A stretch of DNA of 35,092 bases from JAVMKJ01 sp031732855 (GCA_031732855.1 JAVMKJ010000033.1:1-35092), one strand, 5' to 3'; positions 9,424 through 18,735 are shown, counted from the first letter of the stretch. Notes: generated from the letters alone by a model not told the origin. Numbers and translations are program-made.

Positions 9424-11019
9424 TTATTTTCCCGGTATGCTCAAACCATCCCAAAAATCGCATTGAGCGGTGCGCACTCCGGTGCCGGATCGTATCGGCA
9501 TCGCCAGTTCGAGGTAGGAATCGACATCCGCCGCGTACCGCGGCCAGTTGACGGCTTGCCCGCCGTTGGGGTCGCCGGTCGCGGCGAATCGCGTCCAATA
9601 ACCGAGCATGGCAAATTCCAACGCCTGATCTTCAGCAGTTGGCGGGTAAAGGGGATCTGCCCCCATCTGCTGAAAAACGAAGAGCAAGTCCACGCCGTGC
9701 CCCGCCTCCAACAAGCCGCTAAAAGGACCGCTCAAACCATGGGTGAAGAAATAACGATAGACCGGGGGAGTCTGATGGTTCGCCGCGGCTCGCGCGATGC
9801 GCCGGGCTGGACACACGAACTGCGCATCGGTGGTTGCGGCAATCAGGGCATCGCGCGGCGACCCATAGGCCCTGACCGGGTATTGAGCCAGCACCGCATC
9901 GGCCTGCGCAGGGTCAAACACTACGCGGGCGGCGAGTTGATATTCGTACTCGGTCAGCGTGATGGGAATGCCAAACGTGCTGGTTTCATCGGCGTTGGCG
10001 CCGATGACAAATGGCACCGGATTGTGCTGGCCGCTGTCGAGCGCGTCGATAGGCTCCACGGGCAATACATAGCCATCGACATTGGGTCCAAAAGTCAACT
10101 TCACAATGCCCAGGGGCGATGTGGGCGAAGTATCGACCGCCTTGACCAGCGTGGTCGCATCGAGCTGGCGCAGGCACGCAACCGGGTTGGCGGCATGATC
10201 GCAACCCACCTTGGTTGCCAGCGATTCGCCTTCGGCGGCCCGTTCGATGGCCGATTTGGCGTTGCAACCGCCACTTTCCATCAAGGCCCGCGAAAACAAT
10301 CCCCGCGCCAGCGGCGAGGTCACCAGCATGCAGGTGTCCAAGGCCCCGGCTGATTGACCAAACAGCAGCACTCGACCCGGATCCCCGCCGAAGGCGCGGA
10401 TGTTGCGCTGCACCCAACCGAGCGCGGCGATTTGATCGAGCAGGCCGTAGTTGCCGGATACCCGATGTGGACTCTCGGCGGCCAAGGCGGGATGCACCAA
10501 AAACCCCAGCGCGCCCAACCGATATTGAAGAGTAACCACTACCACCTGACCGCGCTCGGCCAGGCGTTGCCCGTCGTAGGGTCGGAATCCGTCACGCAGT
10601 TTCGAAGCCGAACCCTGGGTGTTACCTCCGCCGTGCACGAACACCATCACCGGCAGATTGGCGCCGGCCGATGCCGCCAGCGGCTTCCAGACATTCAAAT
10701 ACAGGCAGTCTTCGTTGCCGATCGCGGCTCCGTTGTCCTCGACTTGAGGACAGGGTGGGCTGAAGGCGGTGGCTTGGCGAGTGCCCTCCCAGACTTTGGG
10801 TTCCGTCGGCGGTTGCCAGCGAAGTGGGCCAACCGGCGGAGCGGCGAAGGGAATGCCCAGATAGACCATGGTTTGCCGATCCTGAAAACCACTCACCGAG
10901 CCATGATCGGTGGGTATTGCGTCGGTGATGGTGTCGTCGACCGAATCGCCTTGGCCAGATCCACAGGCGTTTAGGATGGCGAGAAGGGATAAGCAAACCA
11001 AGCAGTGATAAAATCGCAT
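9424..11019 (-). CDS. Type-B carboxylesterase lipoprotein
   Basis: This 531-aa alpha/beta-hydrolase of the carboxylesterase/cholinesterase family hydrolyses carboxylic esters of unknown identity. The ATG at 11019 is chosen because it starts a lipoprotein signal: a short basic start, a hydrophobic stretch and the lipobox LNAC with Cys19. The open frame continues 71 codons upstream but gives no sensible signal. Key motifs are EDCLYLNVW (103-111), the oxyanion HGGG (129-132), and the nucleophile Ser223 in FGQSAGA, a variant of the usual GESAGG. The likely catalytic His is in AGHGVDLLF near the C-terminal third. The protein is probably anchored in the periplasm or outer membrane. It stands alone on the minus strand, convergent with fruA. 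Confidence 0.9.
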   Translation of the reverse strand: MRFYHCLVCLSLLAILNACGSGQGDSVDDTITDAIPTDHGSVSGFQDRQTMVYLGIPFAAPPVGPLRWQPPTEPKVWEGTRQATAFSPPCPQVEDNGAAIGNEDCLYLNVWKPLAASAGANLPVMVFVHGGGNTQGSASKLRDGFRPYDGQRLAERGQVVVVTLQYRLGALGFLVHPALAAESPHRVSGNYGLLDQIAALGWVQRNIRAFGGDPGRVLLFGQSAGALDTCMLVTSPLARGLFSRALMESGGCNAKSAIERAAEGESLATKVGCDHAANPVACLRQLDATTLVKAVDTSPTSPLGIVKLTFGPNVDGYVLPVEPIDALDSGQHNPVPFVIGANADETSTFGIPITLTEYEYQLAARVVFDPAQADAVLAQYPVRAYGSPRDALIAATTDAQFVCPARRIARAAANHQTPPVYRYFFTHGLSGPFSGLLEAGHGVDLLFVFQQMGADPLYPPTAEDQALEFAMLGYWTRFAATGDPNGGQAVNWPRYAADVDSYLELAMPIRSGTGVRTAQCDFWDGLSIPGK

Positions 11020-11134
11020 GGTAACTATGCTCCTACAGCACATGGAGACACGAAAACGATAGCGGGCGGCGTTCGTCCGACTTTGTCGGCCCGCTTCGAC
11101 AGATGCGGTGAATTGAGGGACTGGACGGTGCCGG

Positions 11135-11503
11135 CTATTCGTTGACCCGACTGGGAAAGGACAGTTCGAGGACGACGCACCCAACGTCAGTCCTGAAAGG
11201 TCCATGAATTTCTCCTGGTGGCCTGCTGGCATAATGCCCGCTCTCTAGCCATAGATCGAAGGCATGGTCATAAAGACGACCGCTGACAATAAAAACTTCC
11301 TCGGGATATGAATGGCTCTTCGGACCCATTGAACTTGTGTCAGCCCCGGGATGAAATCGAGTCAAGCGAGTGTATTCTCCCGTTTTTTCATCCATGCTCA
11401 AGGTCATTTCTTCGATGATTCCCTCAGATCCTGTGATGGGTTTCCACTGCCCGCCGTTATTCTGGGTCAATGGGTTCCAATAAGTGCAGGTCGATTTAGG
11501 CAT
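11135..11503 (-). CDS. Small cupin-domain protein
   Basis: This 122-aa single-domain protein has a cupin-like fold: RFHPGADTS and SYPEEVFIVSGRLYD correspond to the first cupin motif region, and GHYASRPPGEIHGPFRTDVGCVVLEL to the second. Such domains bind a metal; relatives include ChrR-type sensor domains and small oxygenases, but the function here is not known. The ATG at 11503 is preferred over one 7 codons upstream because GGGGG lies a few nt before it. It lies 115 bp upstream of the carboxylesterase on the same strand and may share its transcript. The upstream region is AT-rich and probably holds its promoter. Confidence 0.75.
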   Translation of the reverse strand: MPKSTCTYWNPLTQNNGGQWKPITGSEGIIEEMTLSMDEKTGEYTRLTRFHPGADTSSMGPKSHSYPEEVFIVSGRLYDHAFDLWLESGHYASRPPGEIHGPFRTDVGCVVLELSFPSRVNE

Positions 11504-12022
11504 ATTACCCCCATCGGATACCACGCTGGTCCAAGTAACTTTCCGGAAAATGTAAATAGAAAATTACCGATGTTTTTTACTACAATACCCGTATTACAAT
11601 TGTCGGGTTATCTCAGAACAACTCTCGACTGTGGAGGATATCGGTCCAGAGCCAATAATCTTTTTAATACTGGAAAACAATGCATTAGGAGAATGGAACT
11701 CCATGTCGCGAGCACGTGGGAGATCGCCGTTTGCGGCCCGCCCCCATTGAGTATAGGATTTGGCGGTTGCAATCGATAGCTCGACATTTGTACTGATTCG
11801 GGCTGAACGGTGGCTGAAATTGGAAAGGGATGGCTCAATGATGGAGTGGCGGATTGGATCGCCTGGCTTGCGCCCGATCGCCGGTTGCTCCGGGTCGCCG
11901 GAGTTTGGTCGGCTTGGCCACCCAAGTTCGCGGATTGCCCAGGATCGCCCACGCCAGCGATTTTGCCGCGAACGCCAAAAACTTTTCCACCGGTTGGTGG
12001 AACTCAAGACGAGGCTATGCGC
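11504..12022. other. 519-bp divergent intergenic region, cupin / ldhA
   Basis: No convincing gene was found. About 11540-11690 is AT-rich and probably carries the promoter of the minus-strand cupin gene. About 11800-12022 is GC-rich and open in the ldhA frame (from an ATG at 11810), but the extra N-terminus resembles nothing recognisable, so it is treated as non-coding leader. No FNR, CRP or LacI-type site was seen. Confidence 0.5.
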
Positions 12023-13012
12023 ATGAAAATCGCCGTGTTCAGCAGCAAGTCCTACGACCGTCATTCCTTGGAGCGTTACAACGCTCCGTTCGGCCACGAA
12101 CTGATCTTCTTCGACGTCCGTCTGTCGCCGGAAACGGTGGCGCTGGCGCGGGGCTTTCCCGGCGTCTGCATCTTCGTCAACGACGCCTGCAACGCCGCCG
12201 TGATCGACGATCTCGCCCGGCACGGCACGAAAATCGTCGCTACTCGCAGCGCGGGTTACAACCAGATCGATCTGGCGGCGGCGGCCCGATGCGGCATCCC
12301 GGTGGTTCGGGTGCCGGCCTACTCCCCCAACGCGGTCTCCGAATTCACCGTGGCGCTGATGCTGACCCTGGGACGCAAAATTCATAAAGCCTACAATCGC
12401 AGCCGCGAATTCAATTTCGAAATCGCGGGACTGGAAGGCTTCGAATTGCGCGACAAAACCGTCGGCGTGTTTGGTACCGGCAAGATCGGCCAGATGGTGA
12501 TCCGGAATCTGAGCGGCTTCGGCTGCCGCCTTCTGGCCTACGACAAATTTCCCAGTGAAGAAGCGAAAAAATACGCCACCTATGTGGACGGGCCGACCTT
12601 CGCCCGCGAGGCGGACATCATCACCCTGCACTGTCCGCTGACCCCGGAAACCCATCACATCCTCAATGAGGAAACCTTGCCCTATTTGAAGGATGGCGTG
12701 TTCATCGTCAACACCAGCCGGGGTGCCCTGCTGGATACGAACAAGGTGATTCAGTTCCTCAAGAACGGCAAGATCGGCCTGCTCGCCATCGACGTGTACG
12801 AGGAAGAGGCCGATTATTTCTACCGGGATCTGTCCGACAAGGTACCGACCAACGACGAATTGGCGCGGTTGCTGACTTTTCCCAACGTGCTGGTCACCTC
12901 GCACATGGCGTTTCTCACCGACCACGCCCTTCGCAACATCGCCGAGACCACTCTAAGCAATTTCACCGAGTTCGAGCGCACCGGTCTGTGCGGCAATCAG
13001 GTCAGGGAATAG
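12023..13012 (+). CDS. ldhA: NAD-dependent D-lactate dehydrogenase
   Basis: This 329-aa cytoplasmic enzyme reduces pyruvate to D-lactate with NADH, giving a fermentative sink. Its length equals that of E. coli LdhA, and the two align throughout (start MKIAVFSSKSYD, CIFVNDACN, VRVPAY). The nucleotide-binding GTGKIG is at 151-156. Catalytic residues expected for the family are present: Arg233 in NTSRGALLD, Glu in IDVYEEE (about 260), and His294 in TSHMAFL. The ATG at 12023 is chosen because GAGG at 12011-12014 has 8-nt spacing and homologs start here; an ATG two codons earlier is too close. A phosphofructokinase follows 107 bp downstream, consistent with a glycolytic/fermentative pair. Confidence 0.96.
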   Translation: MKIAVFSSKSYDRHSLERYNAPFGHELIFFDVRLSPETVALARGFPGVCIFVNDACNAAVIDDLARHGTKIVATRSAGYNQIDLAAAARCGIPVVRVPAYSPNAVSEFTVALMLTLGRKIHKAYNRSREFNFEIAGLEGFELRDKTVGVFGTGKIGQMVIRNLSGFGCRLLAYDKFPSEEAKKYATYVDGPTFAREADIITLHCPLTPETHHILNEETLPYLKDGVFIVNTSRGALLDTNKVIQFLKNGKIGLLAIDVYEEEADYFYRDLSDKVPTNDELARLLTFPNVLVTSHMAFLTDHALRNIAETTLSNFTEFERTGLCGNQVRE

Positions 13013-13119
13013 CCGGGCCGGTCAAGCTTATCGAGGGCGCCGAGTTATCCCCCAACATAGCCGTGCCTCGCTTGACTATGCTTGAAGCAACCTCTTCAGT
13101 CGATCCCCGAGGCGCATTC

Positions 13120-14382
13120 ATGAACATCACGACCCTCGGCGAACCCCGCTTCGCCTCCCCCCAGCAGCGCACGGTCAGCGACCGGGCCCGCGTGTCCTCC
13201 CATTTGATCCGCGACCCCGACGCGCCTCCGACGGAAGAACTGCTGTTCGAACTGGCCGGCCCGCGCGCCCGATTGTTCTTCGATCCCAAACAGACCCGCG
13301 CCGGCATCGTCACCTGCGGCGGGCTGTGTCCCGGCCTGAACAACGTCATCCGCTCGTTGTTCCTCGAACTGCATCACGGCTACGGCGTGAAGGAGATACT
13401 CGGCTTTCGCGGCGGCTACCAGGGACTCGACCCGGCGCGCGGCCCGGAACCGTTCGCGCTGACCCCTGAATTGGTCCACGACATTCACAACACCGGCGGC
13501 ACCGTGTTGGGCACCTCGCGCGGGCCGGTGGATATCAGCGTCGCCGTGGATCACCTCATCCGGCGCGGCGTGAACATCCTGTTCACCATCGGTGGCGACG
13601 GCACCCAGCGCGGCGGCAACGCCCTGTTCCAGGAAGCGCAACGGCGTGGCCACGCGCTGGCGGTGGTCGGCATCCCGAAAACCATCGACAACGACGTGGC
13701 CTTCGTTTCGCGCACCTTCGGCTACCTTACGGCGGTCGAGGAATCAGCCAGGATCCTCGATTGCGCCCACACCGAAGCGCACAGCGTCCACAACGGCATC
13801 GCCTTGGTGAAGCTGATGGGCCGCCACGCCGGTTTCATCGCCGCCGGCGCCACGATTGCCAGCCAGGACGTGAACTTCACCTTCGTCCCCGAGGTGCCGC
13901 TGCAACTCGACGGCGAGGGCGGCTTTCTTCCGGCGCTGAAGCAGCGCATCCTCCAGCGGGCGCACGCGCTCGTCGTCGTGGCCGAAGGCGCCGGCCAGGA
14001 GCTGCTGGCGGCGAGCGGCCAGGAACGCGACGCCTCGGGCAACGTCAAGCTCCAGGACATCGGCCCGTTCCTGCGCGAACGCATCGAGCGCTATTTTCAG
14101 ACGGAAGGGATTCCGGTCACGCTGCGCTATTTCGATCCGAGCTACCTGATTCGCAGCGTCCCGGCCGACGCCGAGGACTCCATCCTCTGCGATTTTTTCG
14201 CCCGCAACGCCGCTCACGCCGCAATGGCGGGCAAGACCGGCCTGGTGATCGGCCTGCTGCACGATACCTTCATCCACGTGCCGATCGAGTTGCTGGTCAG
14301 CCGCAAGAAGCGGATCGATCCGAACAGCCCGGCCTGGCGGGCGGTGCTGGCCGCGACCGGCCAGGCGTTCGAGGAATCATGA
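13120..14382 (+). CDS. Group II 6-phosphofructokinase (GGDG/PKTIDND type)
   Basis: This 420-aa PFK-A-superfamily enzyme phosphorylates fructose-6-phosphate to the 1,6-bisphosphate. GGDGT is at 158-162 and PKTIDND at 186-192, with Asp190 the catalytic base. ATP enzymes of the E. coli type have Gly in both key places (GGDG, PGTIDND); PPi enzymes have Asp and Lys. Here Gly161 is combined with Lys187, the pattern of the ATP-using branch of group II (also in trypanosome PFK), so ATP is the more likely donor. GAGG at 13109-13112 with 7-nt spacing supports the ATG at 13120 over earlier in-frame ATGs. The 3' end overlaps the convergent hydrolase gene by 6 nt. Confidence 0.92.
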   Translation: MNITTLGEPRFASPQQRTVSDRARVSSHLIRDPDAPPTEELLFELAGPRARLFFDPKQTRAGIVTCGGLCPGLNNVIRSLFLELHHGYGVKEILGFRGGYQGLDPARGPEPFALTPELVHDIHNTGGTVLGTSRGPVDISVAVDHLIRRGVNILFTIGGDGTQRGGNALFQEAQRRGHALAVVGIPKTIDNDVAFVSRTFGYLTAVEESARILDCAHTEAHSVHNGIALVKLMGRHAGFIAAGATIASQDVNFTFVPEVPLQLDGEGGFLPALKQRILQRAHALVVVAEGAGQELLAASGQERDASGNVKLQDIGPFLRERIERYFQTEGIPVTLRYFDPSYLIRSVPADAEDSILCDFFARNAAHAAMAGKTGLVIGLLHDTFIHVPIELLVSRKKRIDPNSPAWRAVLAATGQAFEES

Positions 14383-15342
14383 GCCGGCAAATCGGCGCGG
14401 GGCAGTCTGGTCGAGCCAGTAGTCCAGCCCCTGGGCGTTGAGTTCGATATCCGATTCCAGCACCGCCCGCCACCGTTCGGGCGGCAGCCGCCAGCCCTGG
14501 CGCGCGGCTTCGGCGTCCATCAGCGCCCACAGTCCGGCCAGGATGCGCGCGCCACGCTCGGAGCCGCTGTCGCGCTCGCGCTCGGCTACCGCGATGTGGG
14601 CGTCGATGAGGCGGTGCAAGTCGGCGCCCAGCCGGGCGACGTCGCGAACCTCGGCGAAGTGGGTGAGGTAGAGAGCGTCCGGTCGATATGACAGAATCCG
14701 GTCCACGGATTCGTGCATGACCTCCGGTTCGAACTGGGTCGGCGTGGTGGTGGGAACGACCGACGGCCGCCCGTCCACGTCCAGTTCGCGGAAGGACAGG
14801 CCGAACACATCGCCGGTGAACAGGCAACCGCCGCGCGTATCCAACAGACACAAATGGTGGCGGGCATGGCCGGGGGTGTCCAGGCACACCAGGGTCCTAC
14901 CGGCCAGATCGAAGCTGAAGCCGTCGCCGGCCACCAGGATCCGGTCCTCGGCCACGGGCAGCAGCTCGCCGTACAGCCGGTGGGCTTCGGCCTCGCCATA
15001 CACCGCCTGCACCGCGGCGAACAGTTTGGTCGGATCGGCCATGTGCCGCGCCCCGCGCGGATGCACCACCAGCCGGGCCTCGGGGAAGGCGTGCATCATC
15101 GCCCCGGCGCCGCCGGCGTGATCCAGGTGCACGTGGGTCAGGAACACGTAATCGACGCTGGCCGGCGTCAGATCCAGCGCCCGCAAAGCTTCCAGGACGC
15201 GCGGCAGGCAGGCGTTGCTGGCGGTATCGACCACGGCGACCCGGCCGTTCTCCACGATGAGGTGGATGGCGGCCAGTTGGGGACGGATGTAACCGGCGTC
15301 GACGGCATGGATGCCGTGCGGGTAGTGGAGCAATTCGACCAT
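14377..15342 (-). CDS. Metallo-beta-lactamase-fold hydrolase
   Basis: This 321-aa cytoplasmic protein has the MBL metal-binding motif THVHLDHAGG (His70, His72, Asp74, His75). A further His lies in DTPGHARHHLC, an Asp in FTGDVFG, and a His in LTHFAEV, giving a complete two-metal site. The C-terminal approximately 100 residues are helical and typical of a stand-alone MBL subfamily of unknown substrate (thioester or phosphoester hydrolases are possible). It runs divergently from mmuM across 47 bp, and its stop codon overlaps the end of the convergent phosphofructokinase gene by 6 nt, leaving no room for a terminator. The substrate is not assigned. Confidence 0.88.
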   Translation of the reverse strand: MVELLHYPHGIHAVDAGYIRPQLAAIHLIVENGRVAVVDTASNACLPRVLEALRALDLTPASVDYVFLTHVHLDHAGGAGAMMHAFPEARLVVHPRGARHMADPTKLFAAVQAVYGEAEAHRLYGELLPVAEDRILVAGDGFSFDLAGRTLVCLDTPGHARHHLCLLDTRGGCLFTGDVFGLSFRELDVDGRPSVVPTTTPTQFEPEVMHESVDRILSYRPDALYLTHFAEVRDVARLGADLHRLIDAHIAVAERERDSGSERGARILAGLWALMDAEAARQGWRLPPERWRAVLESDIELNAQGLDYWLDQTAPRRFAGS

Positions 15343-15389
15343 GGTTTGTTCTCGTTATTGCAGTGGAAAACAGGGAGAAATTGTAACGC

Positions 15390-16331
15390 ATGAATCCGAT
15401 CGCGACCTTGCTCGAACGATACCCGGTCCTGGTTCTGGACGGCGCCATGGCCACCGAGCTGGAGCATCGGGGTCGCGACCTACGCGATCCGCTCTGGTCG
15501 GCGAAAGTGCTGATCGAGGCGCCCGAACTGATCCGCGAGGTGCACCTGGATTATTTCCTGGCGGGGGCCGACGTGGCGATCACCGCCAGCTATCAGGCGA
15601 CTGTGGAGGGCTTCATGCGCCGGGGCCTGGGGCGGGAGGAGGGCATCGAACTACTGCGGCGTTCGGTCCGGCTGGCCGTGGAGGCCCGCGATGCGTTCTG
15701 GGAGGATCCCGCCAATCGGGTGGGCCGGCCCCGGCCACTGGTGGCGGCCTCGGTGGGGCCTTACGGCGCGTTTCTGGCCGACGGTTCGGAATACCGGGGC
15801 GACTACGACCTGAGCGAAGCCGAACTGATGGATTTTCACCGCCCGCGGTTGGCCGCCCTGCTGGAAGCCGGTCCCGACCTGCTGGCCTGCGAGACCATTC
15901 CCTGTTTTGCCGAGGCCCGGGCCCTGGCGCGGCTGTTGGCCGAATTTCCCGGCGCCGGCGCCTGGATCAGCTTCAGCGCCCGCGACGAGGCCCGCGTCTG
16001 CCATGGCGAATCCCTGGCCGAATGCGCGGCGTGGCTGGACGGCCGGCCGCAGGTGGTCGCCGTCGGGGTGAATTGCACCGCTCCCAGCCATATCCCGGCG
16101 CTGATCGCCGCCGCCCGCGTCGCCACCGGCAAACCTATCGTGGTGTATCCGAACTCGGGCGAAACCTACGACCCTGAAAGCCATCGCTGGGAAGGCGTCG
16201 CCACCTGCGCCGACTTCGCGGCCGAGGCCCAAATCTGGCACAAACGCGGCGCGCGGCTCATCGGGGGTTGTTGCCGCACCACGCCCGATCATATCCGGGA
16301 GATCGCCGCCTGGTCCCGACGCCTTGCCTGA
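15390..16331 (+). CDS. mmuM: Homocysteine S-methyltransferase
   Basis: This 313-aa enzyme transfers a methyl group from S-methylmethionine (or S-adenosylmethionine) to homocysteine, forming methionine. The sequence starts with the family pattern LLERYPVLVLDGAMATELEHRG. The three zinc-binding cysteines are present: Cys229 in VGVNCTAP, and Cys294-Cys295 in GGCCRTTPDHI. Its length matches E. coli MmuM (about 310 aa). A ribosome site GGGAGAAA lies upstream of the ATG. No S-methylmethionine permease (mmuP) is adjacent, so the enzyme may serve repair or recycling of methyl donors rather than uptake. A 33-bp gap separates it from the exporter operon. Confidence 0.93.
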   Translation: MNPIATLLERYPVLVLDGAMATELEHRGRDLRDPLWSAKVLIEAPELIREVHLDYFLAGADVAITASYQATVEGFMRRGLGREEGIELLRRSVRLAVEARDAFWEDPANRVGRPRPLVAASVGPYGAFLADGSEYRGDYDLSEAELMDFHRPRLAALLEAGPDLLACETIPCFAEARALARLLAEFPGAGAWISFSARDEARVCHGESLAECAAWLDGRPQVVAVGVNCTAPSHIPALIAAARVATGKPIVVYPNSGETYDPESHRWEGVATCADFAAEAQIWHKRGARLIGGCCRTTPDHIREIAAWSRRLA

Positions 16332-16364
16332 TGCGCCTGGCACCGGAACGGGTATGATGCGCGG

Positions 16365-17396
16365 ATGAAACGGCATGGAATTCTCTGGACGCTGATCGTA
16401 CTGGCCCTGCTGGCGGCCGGCGGCGTCGGCGCCTGGCGGTGGCTCGGTCCAGTGGCGGTGGAGGTGGCGCGGCCGACCCGGGGGCCGGCGGTGCGGGCGG
16501 TCTACGCCACCGGCACCGTGGAACCGACCGTCATGCTGCCCATTGCTCCCCGCGCGACCGGCCGCCTGCTGGAACTCAAGGCCGATGAAGGCGAAGAGGT
16601 GCGCGAAGGCCAGGAACTCGCCCGGCTGGAGGATGCCGACCTGCAGCGGTCGGTGGACGAACTGGAGGCGCGGGCCAGGTTCGCCAGGCTGCAATTCGAC
16701 CGGGCCCAGACGCTGCTCGACCGCGGCCTGGGCACGGTGCTGGAACGCGACCGGGCACGCTCCGACTGGCAGGCGGCGGACGCGGCGGCGGCCCGCGCCC
16801 GCGCGCTGCGCGGCTTCATGACTCTGACGGCTCCGGCGGATGGCCAAATCCTGCGCCGCGACGGCGAGGTGGGTCAGACCATCCCGGCCAACCAGCCGAT
16901 CTTCTACTTCTCCGGTCGGGATCCTCCGCGGATCGAGGCCGAGGTCGACGAGGAAGACATCCTGCTGGTGCGGCCCGGCCAGCGCGTGCTGATCCGCGCC
17001 CCGGCGCTGCCGGACCGGATCATCGAGGGGAAAATCGCCGCCATCACCCCGAAGGGCGATCCGGTCAGCCGCGGCTTCCGGGTGCGGATCGAACCCCAGG
17101 AGGATTCTCCCCTGCGGATCGGCATGACGGCCGAGGTCAACATCGTGGTGACCGAGCGGTCGGACGCGCTGTTGGTACCGGCGAGCGCCGTCGTCGACGG
17201 TCGTGTCTGGATCCTGCGCGACGGGTATCTGCGCCACCAGCCGGTGCAAATCGGCATCCGTGGCGAGTCGCGGATCGAAATCCTCTCCGGCTTGAGCGGA
17301 GGCGACGATATCGTGGTCCGGCCCGTCGCCGGGCTCGTGGAGGGACGGCGGGGGCGGGCGCTACCGATTGCGGAGCCGGCCGCCAAGGGCGCGTGA
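16365..17396 (+). CDS. HlyD/MFP-family periplasmic adaptor of an ABC exporter
   Basis: This 343-aa membrane-fusion protein has a single N-terminal membrane anchor (about 7-26) and a periplasmic body. A lipoyl/barrel-sandwich region (about 60-85 and 145-190) is interrupted by a short helical hairpin (about 85-145). It is followed by beta-barrel and membrane-proximal domains. It should link an inner-membrane transporter to the outer envelope. The permease gene starts 3 bp after its stop and the ATPase gene follows, so the three form one exporter of the DevBCA/MacAB type. The transported substrate cannot be inferred. No outer-membrane TolC gene is present in the window. Confidence 0.9.
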   Translation: MKRHGILWTLIVLALLAAGGVGAWRWLGPVAVEVARPTRGPAVRAVYATGTVEPTVMLPIAPRATGRLLELKADEGEEVREGQELARLEDADLQRSVDELEARARFARLQFDRAQTLLDRGLGTVLERDRARSDWQAADAAAARARALRGFMTLTAPADGQILRRDGEVGQTIPANQPIFYFSGRDPPRIEAEVDEEDILLVRPGQRVLIRAPALPDRIIEGKIAAITPKGDPVSRGFRVRIEPQEDSPLRIGMTAEVNIVVTERSDALLVPASAVVDGRVWILRDGYLRHQPVQIGIRGESRIEILSGLSGGDDIVVRPVAGLVEGRRGRALPIAEPAAKGA

Positions 17397-17399
17397 GCC

Positions 17400-18644
17400 A
17401 TGCCGTTGCCGCTGGCCATCGCCGTCACCCATCTGGTCAGCCGCAAGCGGCAGACGCTGGTGTCGCTGACCGGCATCGTCCTCGGGGTCGCGTTCTTCCT
17501 GGCGGTGTCGTCGCTGATGCGGGGTTCGGAGCGGGATTTTATCAAGCGGCTGATCGACAACAGCCCGCATATCACCGTTTCCGACGAGTATCGCCATCCC
17601 CAGCCGCAGCCGGCGAGCGAGCGGTGGCCGGAAGGTGCCGTCGAACTGCGGCGGGTCAAGCCGCTGACCGAGGTACGCGGCATCCGCGGTTACGCCCAGA
17701 AGCTGGCCTTCGTCGAATCCCTGCCCGGAGTGCGCGCGGCCCCGGTGCTGGTGGGATCGGTGGTGCTGACCTTCGCCGGTCGCATCGAGGGCGTCACCCT
17801 CAATGGCATCATTCCCGCCAAGATGAAGGGTGTGTCCACCATCGACGAGAAGTTGATCCAGGGCTCGCTGGACGCACTCGCGGCCAATCCGAACGGTATC
17901 GTCATCGGCGTCGGCCTGGCGAAAAAGTTCGGTTTGGCGATGGGCAGCACGATCAACGTCGCCTTGCCGGGCGGGGAAGTCCGCACCTTGAAGGTGGTCG
18001 GTGTCTTCCGCACCGGCAATGCCGGTTATGACGAGACCCAGACCTTCGCCCTGCTCAAGCGGGTTCAGGGCCTGCTGGACCGGCCCGACCGGGTCAACCG
18101 CTTCGTGATCCAGCTCGACGATCCCTACGCCGCCCGCGACATCGCCGCCGCCATCGAGCGGCGCATCGACTACAAGGCGGTCTCGTGGCTGGAAGCCTCG
18201 GAAGATTTGATGAACGTGCTGCTGGTGCGCAACCTGATCATGTACAGCGTGGTTTCGGCGATTCTGGTGGTGGCGTCCTTCGGCATCTACAACACCATTT
18301 CGACCATCGTCATGGAGAAAACCCGCGACATCGCCATTCTCAAGTCGATGGGTTTCCATGCCCGCGACGTGCGCCGGATCTTTCTGGCGGAGGGCGTCAT
18401 GCTCGGCCTGTTCGGCAGCCTGCTGGGCCTGGCGTGCGGCATCGGCTTGATGGCGCTGCTGGAGCGGGTCGAACTCAAGCCACCCGGCGCCACCGACCTG
18501 GTCCACCTGCCGATCTACTGGGGCTGGGAGCAATACCTGCTGGCCGCGACTTTCGCGCTGGTCTCGGCGGTGGGCGCGGCCTACCTGCCGGCGCGCAAGG
18601 CCGGACGGGTCCATCCGGTCGAAATCCTGCGGGGCATGGGGTGA
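17400..18644 (+). CDS. FtsX-like ABC transporter permease (DevC/MacB type)
   Basis: This 414-aa inner-membrane protein has a first TM segment at about 20-42, a large periplasmic domain (about 45-275), and three C-terminal TM segments (about 278-305, 330-358, 380-402). This is the four-TM layout of type VII (MacB/LolC/FtsX) ABC systems. The loop KTRDIAILKSMGFHARDVRRIFLAEG is the conserved FtsX-family cytoplasmic segment that contacts the ATPase. Such proteins work by mechanotransmission with an adaptor and ATPase, both encoded next to it. Spacing from the adaptor gene is 3 bp. A repeat element of about 85 bp separates it from the ATPase gene. Confidence 0.92.
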   Translation: MPLPLAIAVTHLVSRKRQTLVSLTGIVLGVAFFLAVSSLMRGSERDFIKRLIDNSPHITVSDEYRHPQPQPASERWPEGAVELRRVKPLTEVRGIRGYAQKLAFVESLPGVRAAPVLVGSVVLTFAGRIEGVTLNGIIPAKMKGVSTIDEKLIQGSLDALAANPNGIVIGVGLAKKFGLAMGSTINVALPGGEVRTLKVVGVFRTGNAGYDETQTFALLKRVQGLLDRPDRVNRFVIQLDDPYAARDIAAAIERRIDYKAVSWLEASEDLMNVLLVRNLIMYSVVSAILVVASFGIYNTISTIVMEKTRDIAILKSMGFHARDVRRIFLAEGVMLGLFGSLLGLACGIGLMALLERVELKPPGATDLVHLPIYWGWEQYLLAATFALVSAVGAAYLPARKAGRVHPVEILRGMG

Positions 18645-18651
18645 GTTTCGG

Positions 18652-18735
18652 CCCCCTCTCTTCCAACCTTTCCCCCGCGAGGGGCGAGGGAAGCGTATCC
18701 CCCTCGCCATTGATGGAGAGGGGGACAGGGGAGTG
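18652..18735. repeat. Dispersed inverted repeat pair inside ABC exporter operon
   Basis: Two degenerate copies of the same repeat family face each other: 18652-18690 (CCCCCTCTC ... GGGCGAGGG) and about 18699-18735 (CCCCTCGCC ... GGAGAGGGGGACAGGGGAGTG). They fill the gap between permease and ATPase genes. The end of the second copy provides the purine-rich AGGGGA stretch and the GTG start codon of the ATPase gene. Confidence 0.65.

Noticed and set aside
11810..12022. N-terminal extension of ldhA by 71 codons
   Set aside because: The extension matches nothing in D-lactate dehydrogenases; the ATG at 12023 has a well-placed ribosome site and gives exactly the family length.
11594..12925. A 443-codon minus-strand frame opposite ldhA
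   Set aside because: The opposite strand encodes a full-length D-lactate dehydrogenase; this frame is its shadow.
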